A stretch of DNA of 64,000 bases from Blasia pusilla (lineage: Eukaryota; Marchantiophyta; Marchantiopsida; Blasiales): the NCBI GenBank assembly GCA_050084515.1, contig CM114273.1:13206001-13270000 (forward strand), read 5' to 3'. Made by a program: the position numbers and the translations under genes. A model generated the notes under the pieces. That model did no database searches. It saw only the letters and a list, made by a program, of their open reading frames with translations, and was not told the origin of the DNA. This document shows positions 1-11,439 of the stretch, piece after piece (position 1 is the first letter of the stretch; every line of letters begins with the position of its first letter).

Positions 1-763
1 TTTCAACACCTCAGCTGGTGCGCCGTAATGACTTAGCACTCGATCTAGGAAGGCATACGCTACTCCCTCACTCGCTTTGTCAGGAAATGCAACCAACTCT
101 ATCCACTTTGAGAAGTGCTCGACCATCACCAACACATGACGACTATGGCGCTCCGTCAAAGGCAAAGGTTCTGCAAAATCCAAACTCCATCTATAACCTA
201 AATCCATGATCGGAAGTGGATGCAATTGTGGAGTCAGAGCATTGAACGATGCTCATACTCAATCACATACCATGCATCTGGGAACAAACTGTTGAACGTC
301 AGTCTGCATGCCTCGTCACCAATACTAAATCTGGAGCAAGATGTACGTCCGCTTCACTCCAAAATGACCAAACTCCTCGTGGGCATGACGCACCAAACAT
401 GCTATCTGCAAAGGATGAGGCACTACACGCACCTTGCCATCCTCCCACACTCGCAACACATGTGTGCCCTCCCATTGGAACCATGTGGCTCGCTTTAGGA
501 TCCAATCCCGCTCTCTAGCACCCACTGTGCTTGCGACGTTGCGAGTACGCAGATAGTCCAAGACCACTCCATCGTTGTGAATGTCTCGACCACCTATCGT
601 CTCCTCACCGGCCTCTGGATCTAAGGACTCTCCATCAGACCTCGCCATCGAAGTCTTAGCAATCAGGCTCTCCATAGCCAACAAGAAAATAGGTTGACGC
701 ATGCCATCCTGACACCAACTCCTCATCACTCTCACCATGCCAACGAGCTACAGTCTCACCCAA

Positions 764-766
<3 letters not shown>
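1..766 (-). mobile_element. Ty3/gypsy retrotransposon fragment (integrase region), truncated at both ends
   Basis: The minus strand encodes the end of the RNase H/integrase linker (about 640-766), an integrase zinc-binding segment containing RHAHEEFGHFGVKR (about 325-400), and part of the integrase core (1-320) with the WSLDF and VEHFSKW signatures. The protein is closely similar to the integrases of the two longer elements at 8.2-15.3 kb and 31.3-41.0 kb, so this is a third member of the same family. It runs off the left edge of the window. On the other side homology stops abruptly at a long (GA)n tract, so the upstream gag, protease, methyltransferase and reverse transcriptase parts are absent here. 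The PHD end would lie outside the window. Confidence 0.85.

Positions 767-839
<73 letters not shown>
767..839. repeat. (GA)n microsatellite
   Basis: An uninterrupted GA dinucleotide run of about 73 bases. It begins exactly where the gypsy coding homology ends, so it marks the breakpoint of the truncated element. Confidence 0.98.
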
Positions 840-842
<3 letters not shown>

Positions 843-1930
843 CTTGACAGTTGCCCACTAGTAATTGAGTCAACTATTTCTCTAGAAAATAGCTCTGTCA
901 CATCTCTTGGGGATTAGGATGTCCCCAAATGTGGCTCCTCTGACCCTACTACTTGATTTTATGATAGAGAGGCTAAACATTCTTGATAGTGAAGCTCCAA
1001 TGTTAGGAGAAATGTTTGTGGATAGTCGATGTGGTGGACTCTTCTCCTCAGAAGCCTCCACACATGTTATATACAATCCACTTTGACATTAACGAGTCTG
1101 CAATATAAAAAGAACTATTATTTTAGAAGGGGGCCTTCCATTCCAAGAAATTCTTCACCTCTTTGGGAGAAGATCTTAAAAAAACCCCCTCCTCACATTA
1201 TCAAATAGACTAGATGATTATTGAAACAAGATAATTCAATAAAATACATATTATATCCCTATTAAGACTCTCTAATATAGTTGCCTCTCTTCGGGCCGTC
1301 ATACCGATCACTAGTTAATACCCGTGAGGAATCGTGTGATGCACGACCGCGTGCTTATACGCATGCCCCGTCCTGAAATGTATACGCGTCAGATTTAAGA
1401 TGACACGTGTCACATGTGTCGCCATATCAAAAGAACTCCTCAAACTATTGCATAGATTAAGACTTTTACGACTATATCACGTGTAGAAGACACGTGTTTT
1501 TATAATTTTTTTCATCCCTTCTCATCGAAGCATAGATTGCCGCAGTTTCGCTTTTATTGCGAGATGGGTCGGCTCCGGCGGGCATAAGATCCCAGCAAGT
1601 AATAAAAACGTTTTTCACAATTAAATAAAGAAGCCTCCTTGTACCATGGCGGAATGCTTGTAGGCTACTGGGACAGGTTAGAGTCCGTTAGCAAACCTAC
1701 GTTTTGGCAATCTCCCCTTCCTCGCCTGCCCGCGCTCAAGCGGCCCGGTCTCGCAATAAATGCGAAACGGCGGCTTTCTATGGGCTTTCTAAACCGGTGT
1801 GAAAGGGCCCTTTCACACCGGTTTCCTTATGTGACCTCCTTCCCTATATCTTGTACCTATGATTGATTGGGGGTGCATGCTTACGTGATCCATTGTGCTG
1901 TGAGAGCACATTGTAGGGCTCCTGACGTCA
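840..1930. other. Intergenic stretch without a recognisable gene
   Basis: No ORF here resembles a known protein. The part around 1380-1500 holds several ACACGTGT/CACGTG-type words, which resemble plant G-box cores but also occur in nearby transposon debris. A perfect palindrome lies at 1791-1824. The stretch precedes the Nudix gene, so it may hold its promoter; no TATA box was confidently identified. Confidence 0.5.
1791..1824. repeat. 34-bp perfect palindrome
   Basis: Each 17-base arm starts AAACCGGTGTG and the arms meet at a central GGGCCC with no spacer. The perfect match ends on both sides at position 1790/1825. Confidence 0.95.
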
Positions 1931-2112
1931 CGCAGAGCCTCGCACGCTGGCTATGGCGAGAGAGGGAGGAGTGGGCAGAGCTGTTGTGGAAGAAGGTTTA
2001 AGATAGGCGATGTGGAGAGATTCCGCGACCACTCGAAGCGTGAGGTTAGCTTGATGAGGAAAGGCGATGGTGAGGCAAGCTCGTGTTTGTGTTGCATCAG
2101 CGATCGTAGTGG

Positions 2113-5109
2113 GTGCAGAGTTTGAATCGGAGATCCGGAAATCACCAGATTGTTAGCTCTGTTTTCTTGAGACGTCGTTGCGCGGGTTCCGTTTGTGCAG
2201 TGCTCTGTAGCATTGCGATGAGTTTTGCCGCTTCTACGATTCCGCATGCTTTGCCTTCACGCTGGTCGAGCCTTAGACAGATTGGAGGTTGGGCGCGAGA
2301 GATTCGGAATCTCAGACTTGGCAGTGGGAGGATTAAGGTGTTATTGAGCAGGTCATCCGGTCGAAGCGATACTGGGAGACCGCAGGGGAGAGTTTTATCC
2401 CAGGGAGGAAGTTCTTCGGCCATGACGACAGTGGCTGGGATTCCGCCTGTTGGTTATCGTCCCAATGTTGGAGTATGCCTCGTGAACAAAAAGGATGAGG
2501 TATGGTTCTTAGAATTCAGAATGATGTGGTCCATTTGTTGGTGCGATCGGATATCGATCTGTCACGTGCTTGAAAATTAGCGAATTTTTGGCTCGAATAT
2601 ACGAGTAACCTTCTTCTCGAGGCGACTATCAGGTTTCAATGCCTGGTCTGTGGTACTTTTGAGAGCGAAGTCTCGTCCTCCGAATTCTCATTCGAGCATT
2701 TGCGTTTGTAGTTTGTCCGTTGGTTGAGTGAATGTCTACTAAGAGCTATGTTGTAAACAACTCTGTGTCTTTCTCAAGTGAGTGTCGGAATACAACTTGA
2801 TGACTAGGATCGTGAGTTGAAAGTCGTCTTGATTCAGGGATTAGTCTTAGGACAATCTTTACTATGCCATTTCGAACAATCGCAGCAGTGTCAGTCTGTC
2901 GGGTGACTTTTAACATGTCCGTGTCAATTATGTACAACCAGAATGGCAAGAGACTCAAACATCCAAATGCCTTGCGTTGTATTTCGAAAACTGCTGCAAG
3001 TGTACAATTGAAGTCCTTGGACCTCAATCAGTAGTTTAGTTCTGCACTCTACTAGGGGTCCGGGTTTGCTGAGCAAGGATTCACCGTCATACACAGGATC
3101 AGGGGCTCAATGACGAAATTGATTTGTGAATTGTAACGAGGGCGTACAAGATGATTCTATGGACTGAAGTCTGATGAACCTCCTACCCTACACGCAGTCG
3201 TCAGTTTTCACAGGCTGTGTTTATCAGCATAGCTTTTGGTTGATCAAAACTTTGATTGTGCAGGTTTGGGTTGGTTCACGACGGGATCTCCCGGGTTCTT
3301 GGCAAATGCCACAGGTAAGCTGACCTTTGATGAAGCTTCTGAACCTGGCCGTTCGCTGAGATTCCCATGTATGGAGCTAAGGATTAGTGAATTGTCTATT
3401 TAGGGAGGTGTAGATGAAGGAGAGGAGCCTCAAGATGCGGCTTTTCGAGAATTGAGAGAAGAAACAGGAATAACTTCTGCCGAGATGCTAGGAGAGGTAA
3501 GGTATGTTACTTCAAAGTGACCTCTTTTTTAATTTCCAGATATTACTGCGCTGCACCACAGACAAAAGCTGTCTTGATTCATTATGCAGGGTAGGTTAGA
3601 GTTGCCACAACTTTTTGCTCAAGTAACTGGATTGTCGTAGTAGTTAGAGTTGGATGCACAAGTGGTTTTTCTCAGCACTATTGTAGATGTATGGTGGAAC
3701 TCAAGAAGACTGACTTCCGATTACCTTCTTTACTACTAATGCTGGATTTCACAGCCTGTGAAAGGTAACTATCTTAACAAAAGTTGGAATATGGTGGGCC
3801 TCAACGTATAGTAGTCTGTGGTGTAACTAAAGTCAGTGTGAAATTTGTCAGGTCTGGTTTGATCTCCAAGAGTCTATTACAAATTTGATTTTGTATGTTG
3901 TGTCTCAAAATATTGCTGAGATTGCGGTGTTCATGTACCTCCGGTTTGATCATCAAAGGTCTACTGCGATTTCTATGTTGTGTCACATCTCGAAATATTT
4001 TACTACTTAGATAGGTTGTGGCGTGTTTGTAACAGGTGCCAGAGTGGCTGACTTATGACTTTCCTCCTGACGTTAAAGCAAGGATCACAACTTTGTGGGG
4101 AAAGGAGTGGACGGGCCAAGCTCAGAAATGGTGTGTATTCCGCAAGGCAGTCTGCTAAAGGTTTTGACACGGACTAAGATGCAACCACCAAGCCACATGT
4201 TAAATATTGCGTGGCAAGTCCATTCTATGCAGAAAGCGTCTGTGATGTCTCCAAGCTGGGATAGATACAAGGGCTCTGTGGGCTATTTATTAAGTCCATT
4301 CAGTGTATGGCATTTCGTCTGCTAGTATGTACACCCTGCTAGCATTTTGAATCAGGGTCCGGGTAGTTTTTTCGTGAGAAAGGGTACATTTCCGGTCTGT
4401 ACAAAAGGGAACCGTAAATTTTAGAATTTTCCTGATTCTGGTCCGCTATTCAGATACAAATACAAAGGAGAGCCTGTGTATTCGGTTGGTTTTTGGCCGG
4501 TGATTGAGAAACTCACTCGGTAATTTAAAATTCTTCCTGCTAGCTCAACACGTAACCCTGGTTCTCCCTGGATATTGTTTTAAATCTCTGGTAAAATCTG
4601 TTTCAGTCGGAAGTCTTGCTATTCTTAGCTTTTATGTTAAGTGGTTACAGTGCCTTATTTCATTCACATTACTGGTGGGATGTTATTGGTTTTGAACAGC
4701 TGCATTTCATGACACATAATTGTTTTGCAGGTTCTTGTTTCGGTTCAAAGGAGAAGACACAGAGGTGAATTTAGATGGAGATGATACCGAACCACCGGAG
4801 TTTGTTGAATGGAGTTGGATGCGTGTTGATGATGTCATTATGAAGGTGAGAATCTCAGAACATCCTGTCATTACCTATTTACAGATGATTCTCATGTTCA
4901 TTTAAGTGAAAGAGAGTGAAATACAGGTACTTAGATGATGTTTAATGGACACCACTAACCAATGATATGGAGTAGGCATTGAAGGTTGCGCTCTGCTTTT
5001 CTTACTCCTTCTTGTATCTTCTCAGGTTGTGGACTTCAAAAAGCCTGTCTATACTCAAGCTTTCAAAGCACTTTCTGTCTATGTCGATTCTTGGTCAAAA
5101 GTTTTGTGA
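2113..5109 (+). CDS. Nudix hydrolase, NUDT26/27-like, probably chloroplastic (six exons)
   Basis: Exons inferred from reading frame and GT/AG borders: 2113-2499, 3264-3314, 3404-3496, 4036-4130, 4731-4845, 5026-5109, giving 274 residues. Plant NUDT26-class enzymes hydrolyse diadenosine polyphosphates and ppGpp in plastids. The conserved part starts with VGYRPNVGVCLVN at about residue 112. It continues through GSWQMPQGGVDEGEEP and a complete Nudix box (G-x5-E-x7-RELREE-x-G-I, exon 3). It ends with the family's WLTYDFPPDV, KEWTGQAQKWF and FVEWSW blocks. The first 105 residues are Ser/Arg/Ala-rich with few acids, as expected of a transit peptide. A start at the in-frame ATG 2218 (MSFAAST) is equally possible. 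All splice phases join cleanly and no disruption is seen, so the gene looks functional. The large introns contain nothing recognisable. Confidence 0.93.
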
Positions 5110-8100
5110 TGGCGCTATTCTTTAGGACGCATAAATTTTGGGCTTTAGCAGGGTGGTCTCTAAGTGGGGATTCAGAGTTGATAAGAATTGGTGGCCATTC
5201 ATCTAGCATTTTAAATGAAGTCTTCAGTGTGGTGAGAACTCAACGTGTAGTAAAAACTACAAAGCGTTGCTGTACTCCATTGAAAATAATGCTAACACGG
5301 AGGATCTGGGTTTCAGCCAAATTTTCCTCTTAAAGCAGGTCTGACTACACTTTTAATTTCTAGGACGAGGCTTTCTCCCAGGTGGTGTGGTAACTTGACC
5401 TTCCGCTGGAAATGTGTCTGCTCATATCCATAGAATCTACAGGGATTCTCATTATTGACATTACCTTGGAAGAACCTACATTGAGAAGTCCCTATCTTTC
5501 TTTGCCTACACATCAGTTTAGGCTTAGAGGTGCAAAGAGATGGTCTGTGCCATGAATAATCTCTACCTCCACATATGGTGAAAGAAGGCAATTCACAATG
5601 TCCATTGTTGAGACTCTACTCTTCAAATAGTGCCAGTCATAGCTTTGCAATCATAGACTCCTCGCCCTTGTTGGATGGTGTTAGAAACTGTGATGGGTGC
5701 AGAAAGAAGAAGAAGTGAAGAGGAGACCACATGAGAGGAGGGGAAAAAACTCTACGGTAAGGTAGAGTCTATCTGACGAAATGACGATCTTGAGACCTTC
5801 TCTCGTGGTCTAAAATGACAAAACCTGTTCCCAAGGTTGGAGCTTGTTGACCTCATTTCAAGCTGGCTCAAGATTGACACACTAGCCATCTGGACTATTT
5901 CTGGCTCCCTTAACGAGGAAAATCATCCTCACTGGTAAGGTTGATTTCCCTGATGTTTTGAATCCCAGTGTACTTCAAATCCCCTGAATCTTAAAGCCTG
6001 AAGTAATCTAGCCAGGCTTAGCAACATGGTTCATGCTGGAGTTCGGGAATCAGTAAACTAGTACGTGAACCTGTAGCTACACATGAGTTGCATGTAGAAT
6101 AGCATAGAGTCATGCCTCTTGCACTTGCCAATGCTCAGTATCTGGTATTGTTTTCTAGTAATGTTCCAGGTGGGAAATTGCTGGGAGACCCAACTAGTTC
6201 TGAAGTACCTCAGGATTCTGCATGGGAAATTGTCGAGAGAGCCAACCAGTTCTGAAGAAACTCAGGATTCTTCATTAGAGGGTTGTTTGTTTGCAATTCT
6301 TTACAATCTAGAATATTTATTGTAGAGTGCCTCTCATTTTAAAACTCTTCTCCTGTTGACATTTTTAGAGACTCACATCTTGACATGTGTCTTTGATAAT
6401 TTAAAGTCATTTTTGAGGTTAGTCAAATTAGGAGTTGGTTTGGAATTCGTGGGAGTAGATTTAGAGTCAATTAAAGGTGCTTAATGATGAGTAATTCAAA
6501 TTACTTGTCATTGGCCCCTCCCCGTGCATTGGAAGGGAACTTGCTAATACATGGTATTGCAATTATGTTGGCCGAATTAGGATTTGGAGCCTGGGAAACC
6601 ATGGGAAGGTGGGCTCCTTAGCCTTATCTTCAAGTTGCAGTGGATATTAGCTATGTTGTGGAGCCAATTGGACACATCCGGACAATTTGAGTTGACATGA
6701 GAGGAATTGCTCTAGCACGTCACTTAGTCTTGGAAGATTCTCTACTATCATCATAACATAGGCAGTCTTTTGAGAAATGTAACTTTGCTAAGAAAAGAGA
6801 GGAGGGAGCGAAATTTTTTGGGAAGGTGAAGCCTAAAGTTGTCAATCTTTTTTGAAGAAAGAAAGATCAATCTGTGTATTAACTGGAGGATGTAGTTTTT
6901 CTAGCTGCCCCTACAATTGACATTTGTTTTTGTAAGTCTCTCAAAAATAGTTTTGGACATGCTTAATTGAGGTCACATTGAAACTGTAATAAAGGACTCT
7001 AGACCCATAAAGGATTAGAGTCCTTTACGGGGCCTTAATAGATTTTTCTTAGAAGCATTTAGAATGGAGGGCACATAGTGTGGAGAAGGTTGTCTACTTG
7101 AAGGATTTCACAAGGGGGACAGTTTTCTTGCCAAATTTTTTGCATTTGGTGATTAAGCTTAGGGTCATGGTTTACACACCATTTTCATGCGAGTACACCA
7201 TGTACCCAAAATTGGTTGGCATGTGCACTAAAACCTCACCTTTTAAAGAAACTATGAGCACAGTTTTAATTAATTGTGTCTAGGATTTTTGGAAGTAGTA
7301 ATTGAAATTATTTTGGCAGGACGGTTGTCAAGATTATCATTAGGATGATCCCAAAAGTTCTTACGGCAGGAAAGAAAAAATTATTTTCTGAACTTTTTTT
7401 CTCAGTATAGGATACAAGAGTGCACGGAGTAAATTTGTTTCCGAACTTATGTCCTCAATTCATGAGAGGAACAAGGCTAAATTTTATAAGGAAATAAAGT
7501 CTTAAGCGCACGGCTACTTTTTTGCTGCATTAACCTAACTCATTTGCAATGGATCGTAATGAAAATGTTTGGTAGTTGGTGTCTTTTAAATGAAAAACCT
7601 AACAAAAGGGTGAATGAAGAGACTAAATGGCAAAGAGTACGTTTTACTAGGAGAATTTTTTTTTTATACTAATAAATTTTGGTGAGAAAAAATGATGGTG
7701 AATGTACTATCAATTCTGTCAGGAATGGATCAAATGTGCACATCTTAGAGTTGGGGATGAGAGGATTCATAGTTTTAGAGTTGGAATGGAGGCTTCATAG
7801 CTTGTGATTTAGTGTATAGAGATGTATGCACCCTCTTGCAATGGCTAGAGAAGTTATGTTTGGGTTATTGCATCGCTGAAAAGTACTTGTGTGTTCTCAT
7901 GATTCGGTTGGCTCTTGGAAAGGGATTTAACTTAAACAAAAATTCTTATTATATGGTTGGTTGTTTGAGTGTTTTTTCAATTTTTAGAGAGATATAGGAG
8001 AGTTTGCACATACCCTAAACATGTACTAGTGTGGATTTCTATTTTGGATCTCACCAACTTTGAAATGAAAGATAAATAACTAAACATACATCGTTGACAT

Positions 8101-8159
8101 ACTATATTCACATACATACATAACATAGACGAGAGCATCCACAAATATAAGTGTATCAC
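5110..8159. other. Long gene-free stretch
   Basis: AT-rich DNA between the Nudix 3' end and the E2 retrotransposon. It probably includes the Nudix 3' UTR. No ORF matched a protein family I know. A 52-bp tandem duplication at 6172-6275 is the only clear structure. The right end, if the E2 polypurine tract is read correctly, should be the 3' LTR of E2 (leftward from 8160). No second LTR copy was found to fix its length. Confidence 0.5.
6172..6275. repeat. Two imperfect 52-bp tandem repeats
   Basis: Both units start GGGAAATTG, contain AGTTCTGAAG and CTCAGGATTCT, and are exactly 52 bases (6172-6223, 6224-6275) with scattered substitutions. Confidence 0.92.
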
Positions 8160-8160
8160 A

Positions 8161-8174
8161 ACTCGCCCCCCCTA
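8161..8174 (-). promoter_or_regulatory. Polypurine tract of E2
   Basis: The minus strand reads TTAGGGGGGGCGAG just before TTGTGATACAC. In Ty3/gypsy elements a purine run directly upstream of the 3' LTR primes plus-strand synthesis. The aligned position in E3 is AGGGGAGAGA at 40262-40271, followed by TTGGAGATA. The LTR would then begin with TG at 8160 (reading leftwards). Confidence 0.6.
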
Positions 8175-8336
8175 ATTGGAGGTTAGGTCCCTCTAACTCC
8201 CAGGTAGCCCTACACATTTACTATATGTTATATACTTTCGTCGGTGCACGAATCAAAAGGTTGGATGCTAGGTTGCCCCATCGTTAGTCGCACATCTGTA
8301 ATTCATATCATGCAAAGATCAAATCATCTACCTCTC

Positions 8337-8963
8337 CTAAATACATCGAGGACAAATCCACCTTCCAGTAGGAACAACATCCATACGTGGAGTCAAACAC
8401 ATCATGTGCCAACCCCTAGAATAGCGATCACACACCAACATATGGGCTGCGTTACCAACAGATCCACACAACATGCACCTCAAGCTAACACGTATCATGG
8501 CTAAGCTTGAGTCAACAACACCATCCACATTTGGAAGATGACATGGCGCACAATTACGCACATGGTCCTTCCAAACAACTCCATCACGACCCTCCAACAT
8601 GAGAACTCTAGAAGCTAACACCTCGCACACTTTTAAAATAGTGCGGCCTGCCATCACATCCAACGTTGTCGGTGCAATCTGCTGCAAATAAACATAGTCC
8701 CCTACATGGAACCTACGAATCGATGGCCGATATCCTCCATCCCGAATGGTTGCATACGGCAACGTATCTCTATGTTGAGCAATGGCAAGATTCATTAAGG
8801 ATGTTAGCATAACTCTCCGAAAGAGCTCTGCCCGCTGAGAACACATCCTCATCCACATCTCTGGGTCATCAAGGTTCACCACCTCACTAGACTCCCGACG
8901 AATTGTTGTTGGCAAGTCTGGATCTCGGCCGTATAACAGAAAATAAGGTGAGAAGGAAGCCAA
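8337..8963 (-). pseudogene. E2 integrase C-terminus with terminal PHD finger
   Basis: This 208-codon segment continues the integrase C-terminal region (GDYVYL near 8690, GPY/F-like) and ends in a Cys/His cluster at 8340-8477. The cluster is CMLC ... VCD-Y ... WHMMC ... WICPRC. It has the C4HC3 spacing of a PHD finger, a fold that usually reads histone H3 tails. The fourth zinc ligand is Tyr (codon 8421-8423, read TAT) where the sister copy E3 has Cys, so this finger probably cannot bind its first zinc properly. The change is a single G-to-A. The finger occupies the place of the chromodomain of chromoviruses, which suggests a role in choosing insertion sites. Confidence 0.85.
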
Positions 8964-8982
8964 GGATGCTTGGCGACCGAAC

Positions 8983-10000
8983 CTATACCCTATGGCTAAC
9001 CATGGCTAACAATGGCAACTGAATATCCCAGTCTCCAAGATGCCCCTTCTGTAGGCCATACTTGCGCAATGCCCTCTTTACCGTCTGAACCACACGTTCA
9101 ACTAAACCATCCGTCTTTGGATGATCTCGAGACGTGGTCCGATGATCAATCAACGTCTTGTCACACAAGACCTGAAACTCACCCTGAAACTCTGTACCCT
9201 GGTTGGTCAACACTTCAGCTGGTGTACCAAAATGACTAAGCACTCTATCAAGAAACACGTACGCCGTTCCCTCACTTGCCTTGTTAGGTAATGCCACCAA
9301 CTCAATCCACTTGGAGAAGTGCTCCACCATCACCAACACATATCGATGATGTCGTACAATCAACCGTAACGGTCCCGCAAAGTCCACACTCCAACGGTAA
9401 CCCAACCCCATAATAGGCAAGGGGGATAAGTGTGGTGTAGGGGCATTGAATGATGCCCTCACCCGGTCACAAACCATACAACGTGACACCAACTGCTGCA
9501 CATGAGTATGGATGCCTCGGCACCAATACTGACCAAGGAATAAGCTATACATACGCTTTACCCCAAAATGTCCCAACTCCTCATGGGCATGTCGCATAAT
9601 GCGCTCTCTCTGAGCCAAATGAGGCACTACTCGTACTCTACCATCCTCCCACACACGGAGAATATGTGTTCCCTCCAATTGATACCTCTTAGCACGTTGA
9701 AGAACACGGTCTCGCTCCTTGGCACTCACTATGCCTGGCACCCTACTAGTCCATAGGAACTCCAACACCAACGCATCATCATGAATATTACGCTGATCCG
9801 TACCACCATCTTTAACCTTAGAATCTGAAGGCTGGCCATCTACCCTCTGACTAGAGTAAGATGTCATGTGGTCCTCCATACTAGAGTCCACCCCTAACCA
9901 ACATAAAAAGGCGGATGCATGCCAACCTCGCACCATCTCCTCATCAACCTTGCCATGCCATCTAGCCCCAATTGCATCCTCTTGGCTAGTACATGGGTTC
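8983..10000 (-). pseudogene. E2 integrase (zinc-binding domain and DDE core)
   Basis: Part of an open frame (8983-10170) whose first 60 residues are the RNase H end. The integrase has the HHCC zinc domain: RHAHEELGHFGVKR, then CMVC about 30 residues on. The RNase H-like core contains WSVDFAGPL (first Asp), LTNQGTEF and TDGLVERVVQTVKR (final Glu). The second catalytic Asp, in the LTDQGTEF consensus, is Asn here (codon 9202-9204). That change is expected to abolish strand transfer. A stop and a break at about 8970 separate this frame from the C-terminal PHD-bearing frame. Confidence 0.9.
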
Positions 10001-11240
10001 CTACTCAACCCATCAGCATCAAGGTTGGCAACTCCAGGTCTATGTACCACCTGGAAGTCATACTCTTGTAAGATAAGAGCCCACCGTGCAAGCTTCCCTG
10101 TAAGCTTGTGGACTCCATCAACCACTTGAGCGTGGTGATCAGTAACAAGGGTAAAGCGTGTGCCAAACAAGTAACACCTAAAGTGTGCCCATGCCTCACA
10201 CTACTCTTGCCAAGCACTCTCCCTCATATGAACTATAGCGCGACTCCGTTGCATTATTCGAACGACTTGCATAGGCCACCACAAACTCCATGTGCTCATC
10301 ATCATGTTGTGTCAACACCGCTCCAAGTCCCAACCAACTCCAATCAGTGTGTAACTGAAATGGGCGCCCTTTGATAGGTCTCCTCAAGATAGGCGCCGCC
10401 ACCAACTAGGCCTTAAGCTCCACAAAAGCTCTCTCCTTATCATCTCCCCTGTGCCACTCTTGATCTGATTTCAACAATTGGTTCAAAGGCTTTGCCATAA
10501 CACTAAATCCCTTCACATACCTCTGATAGTAGTTCGCCAATCCCATGAATTCCCGAACTCTACTCACATCTATCGGACGCGGAATAAGTGCAATAGCCTC
10601 CACCTTTGCTTGCTGAACTCCCAAACCACCTGGATAGATCACATGACCCAACTACTCAACATCCTCATGGAAGAACTTACACTTTCCTGGATGCAAACGT
10701 AGACCATGAGCTTTCAACCGCTCAGACACCATCTGCAAATATATTTGATGCTCCTCCACCGTGTTACTGAACACCAAGATATCATCAATGTAACACCGAA
10801 CAAAATCCAACCCATCTAGGATCCTGTCCATCACTCTCTGAAACTCGGCAGGTGCATTCTTCAACCTAAAGGGTAAGAATTTCCACTAGTACAAACAATC
10901 CTTGCCATGAGAGTTGACACCCCAAAATGTTGTCTTGGCCTTGTCACTCTCTTGAATCGGAAATTGATGGTATCCTGCCCAAAGATACAAAGTACTGAAA
11001 ATCTTTGCTTGTCCCACCACATCAAAGATCTCCTCCGGTGTAGGCATGGCATACCTATCGGCCTTGGTTTGCCGATTGATTGGACGGTAATCTCCACACA
11101 TCCGCCTATCCGTGTAGTTGCCATGCATATCCTTTTTAGCAGACATGATAGTGGTGATGCATACTCTCCATTCGACCACTCCACTAATCCAGCCTCCCCA
11201 AGGTCCAACGTCCTACTCTGAATCAGGTCCCTCTCCATAT
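10000..11240 (-). pseudogene. E2 reverse transcriptase and RNase H
   Basis: Reading leftwards, the frames show the RT entry (MERDLIQSRTLDLGEAGLVEW), MCGDYRPINRQTKADRYAMP, GYHQFPIQESDKAKTTFW and the YIDD active site (CYIDDILVFS near 10790). Next come the thumb segment LGHVIYPGGLGVQQAKVEAI and the RNase H block PFQLHTDWSWLGLGAVL with YSSYEGECLA. Single stops or frameshifts occur near 10886, 10651, 10405 and 10196. The sequence is gypsy-type throughout. In the sister copy the homologous region starts directly downstream of the methyltransferase segment. Confidence 0.92.
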
Positions 11241-11439
11241 CACTATATCGGTAGGGACGACGGAAGATTGGGTATCTCTAGTCAAATCAATCCGTATACC
11301 GGGTCCAACCAGAGCACCCAACTCCTTCATTCTAAAGGCAAAAAAATTCCTATAAGCACGTAGGAACTGTGTCAAGCGTCGTTTCTCACCTCCCGTAAGC
11401 TAACGCCCAAGTAATGGCTCCCAATTCTCCTCCACTGGC

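Noticed and set aside
656-901. Ser-Leu repeat protein on the minus strand
   Set aside because: It is only a translation of the (GA)n microsatellite joined to the gypsy fragment.
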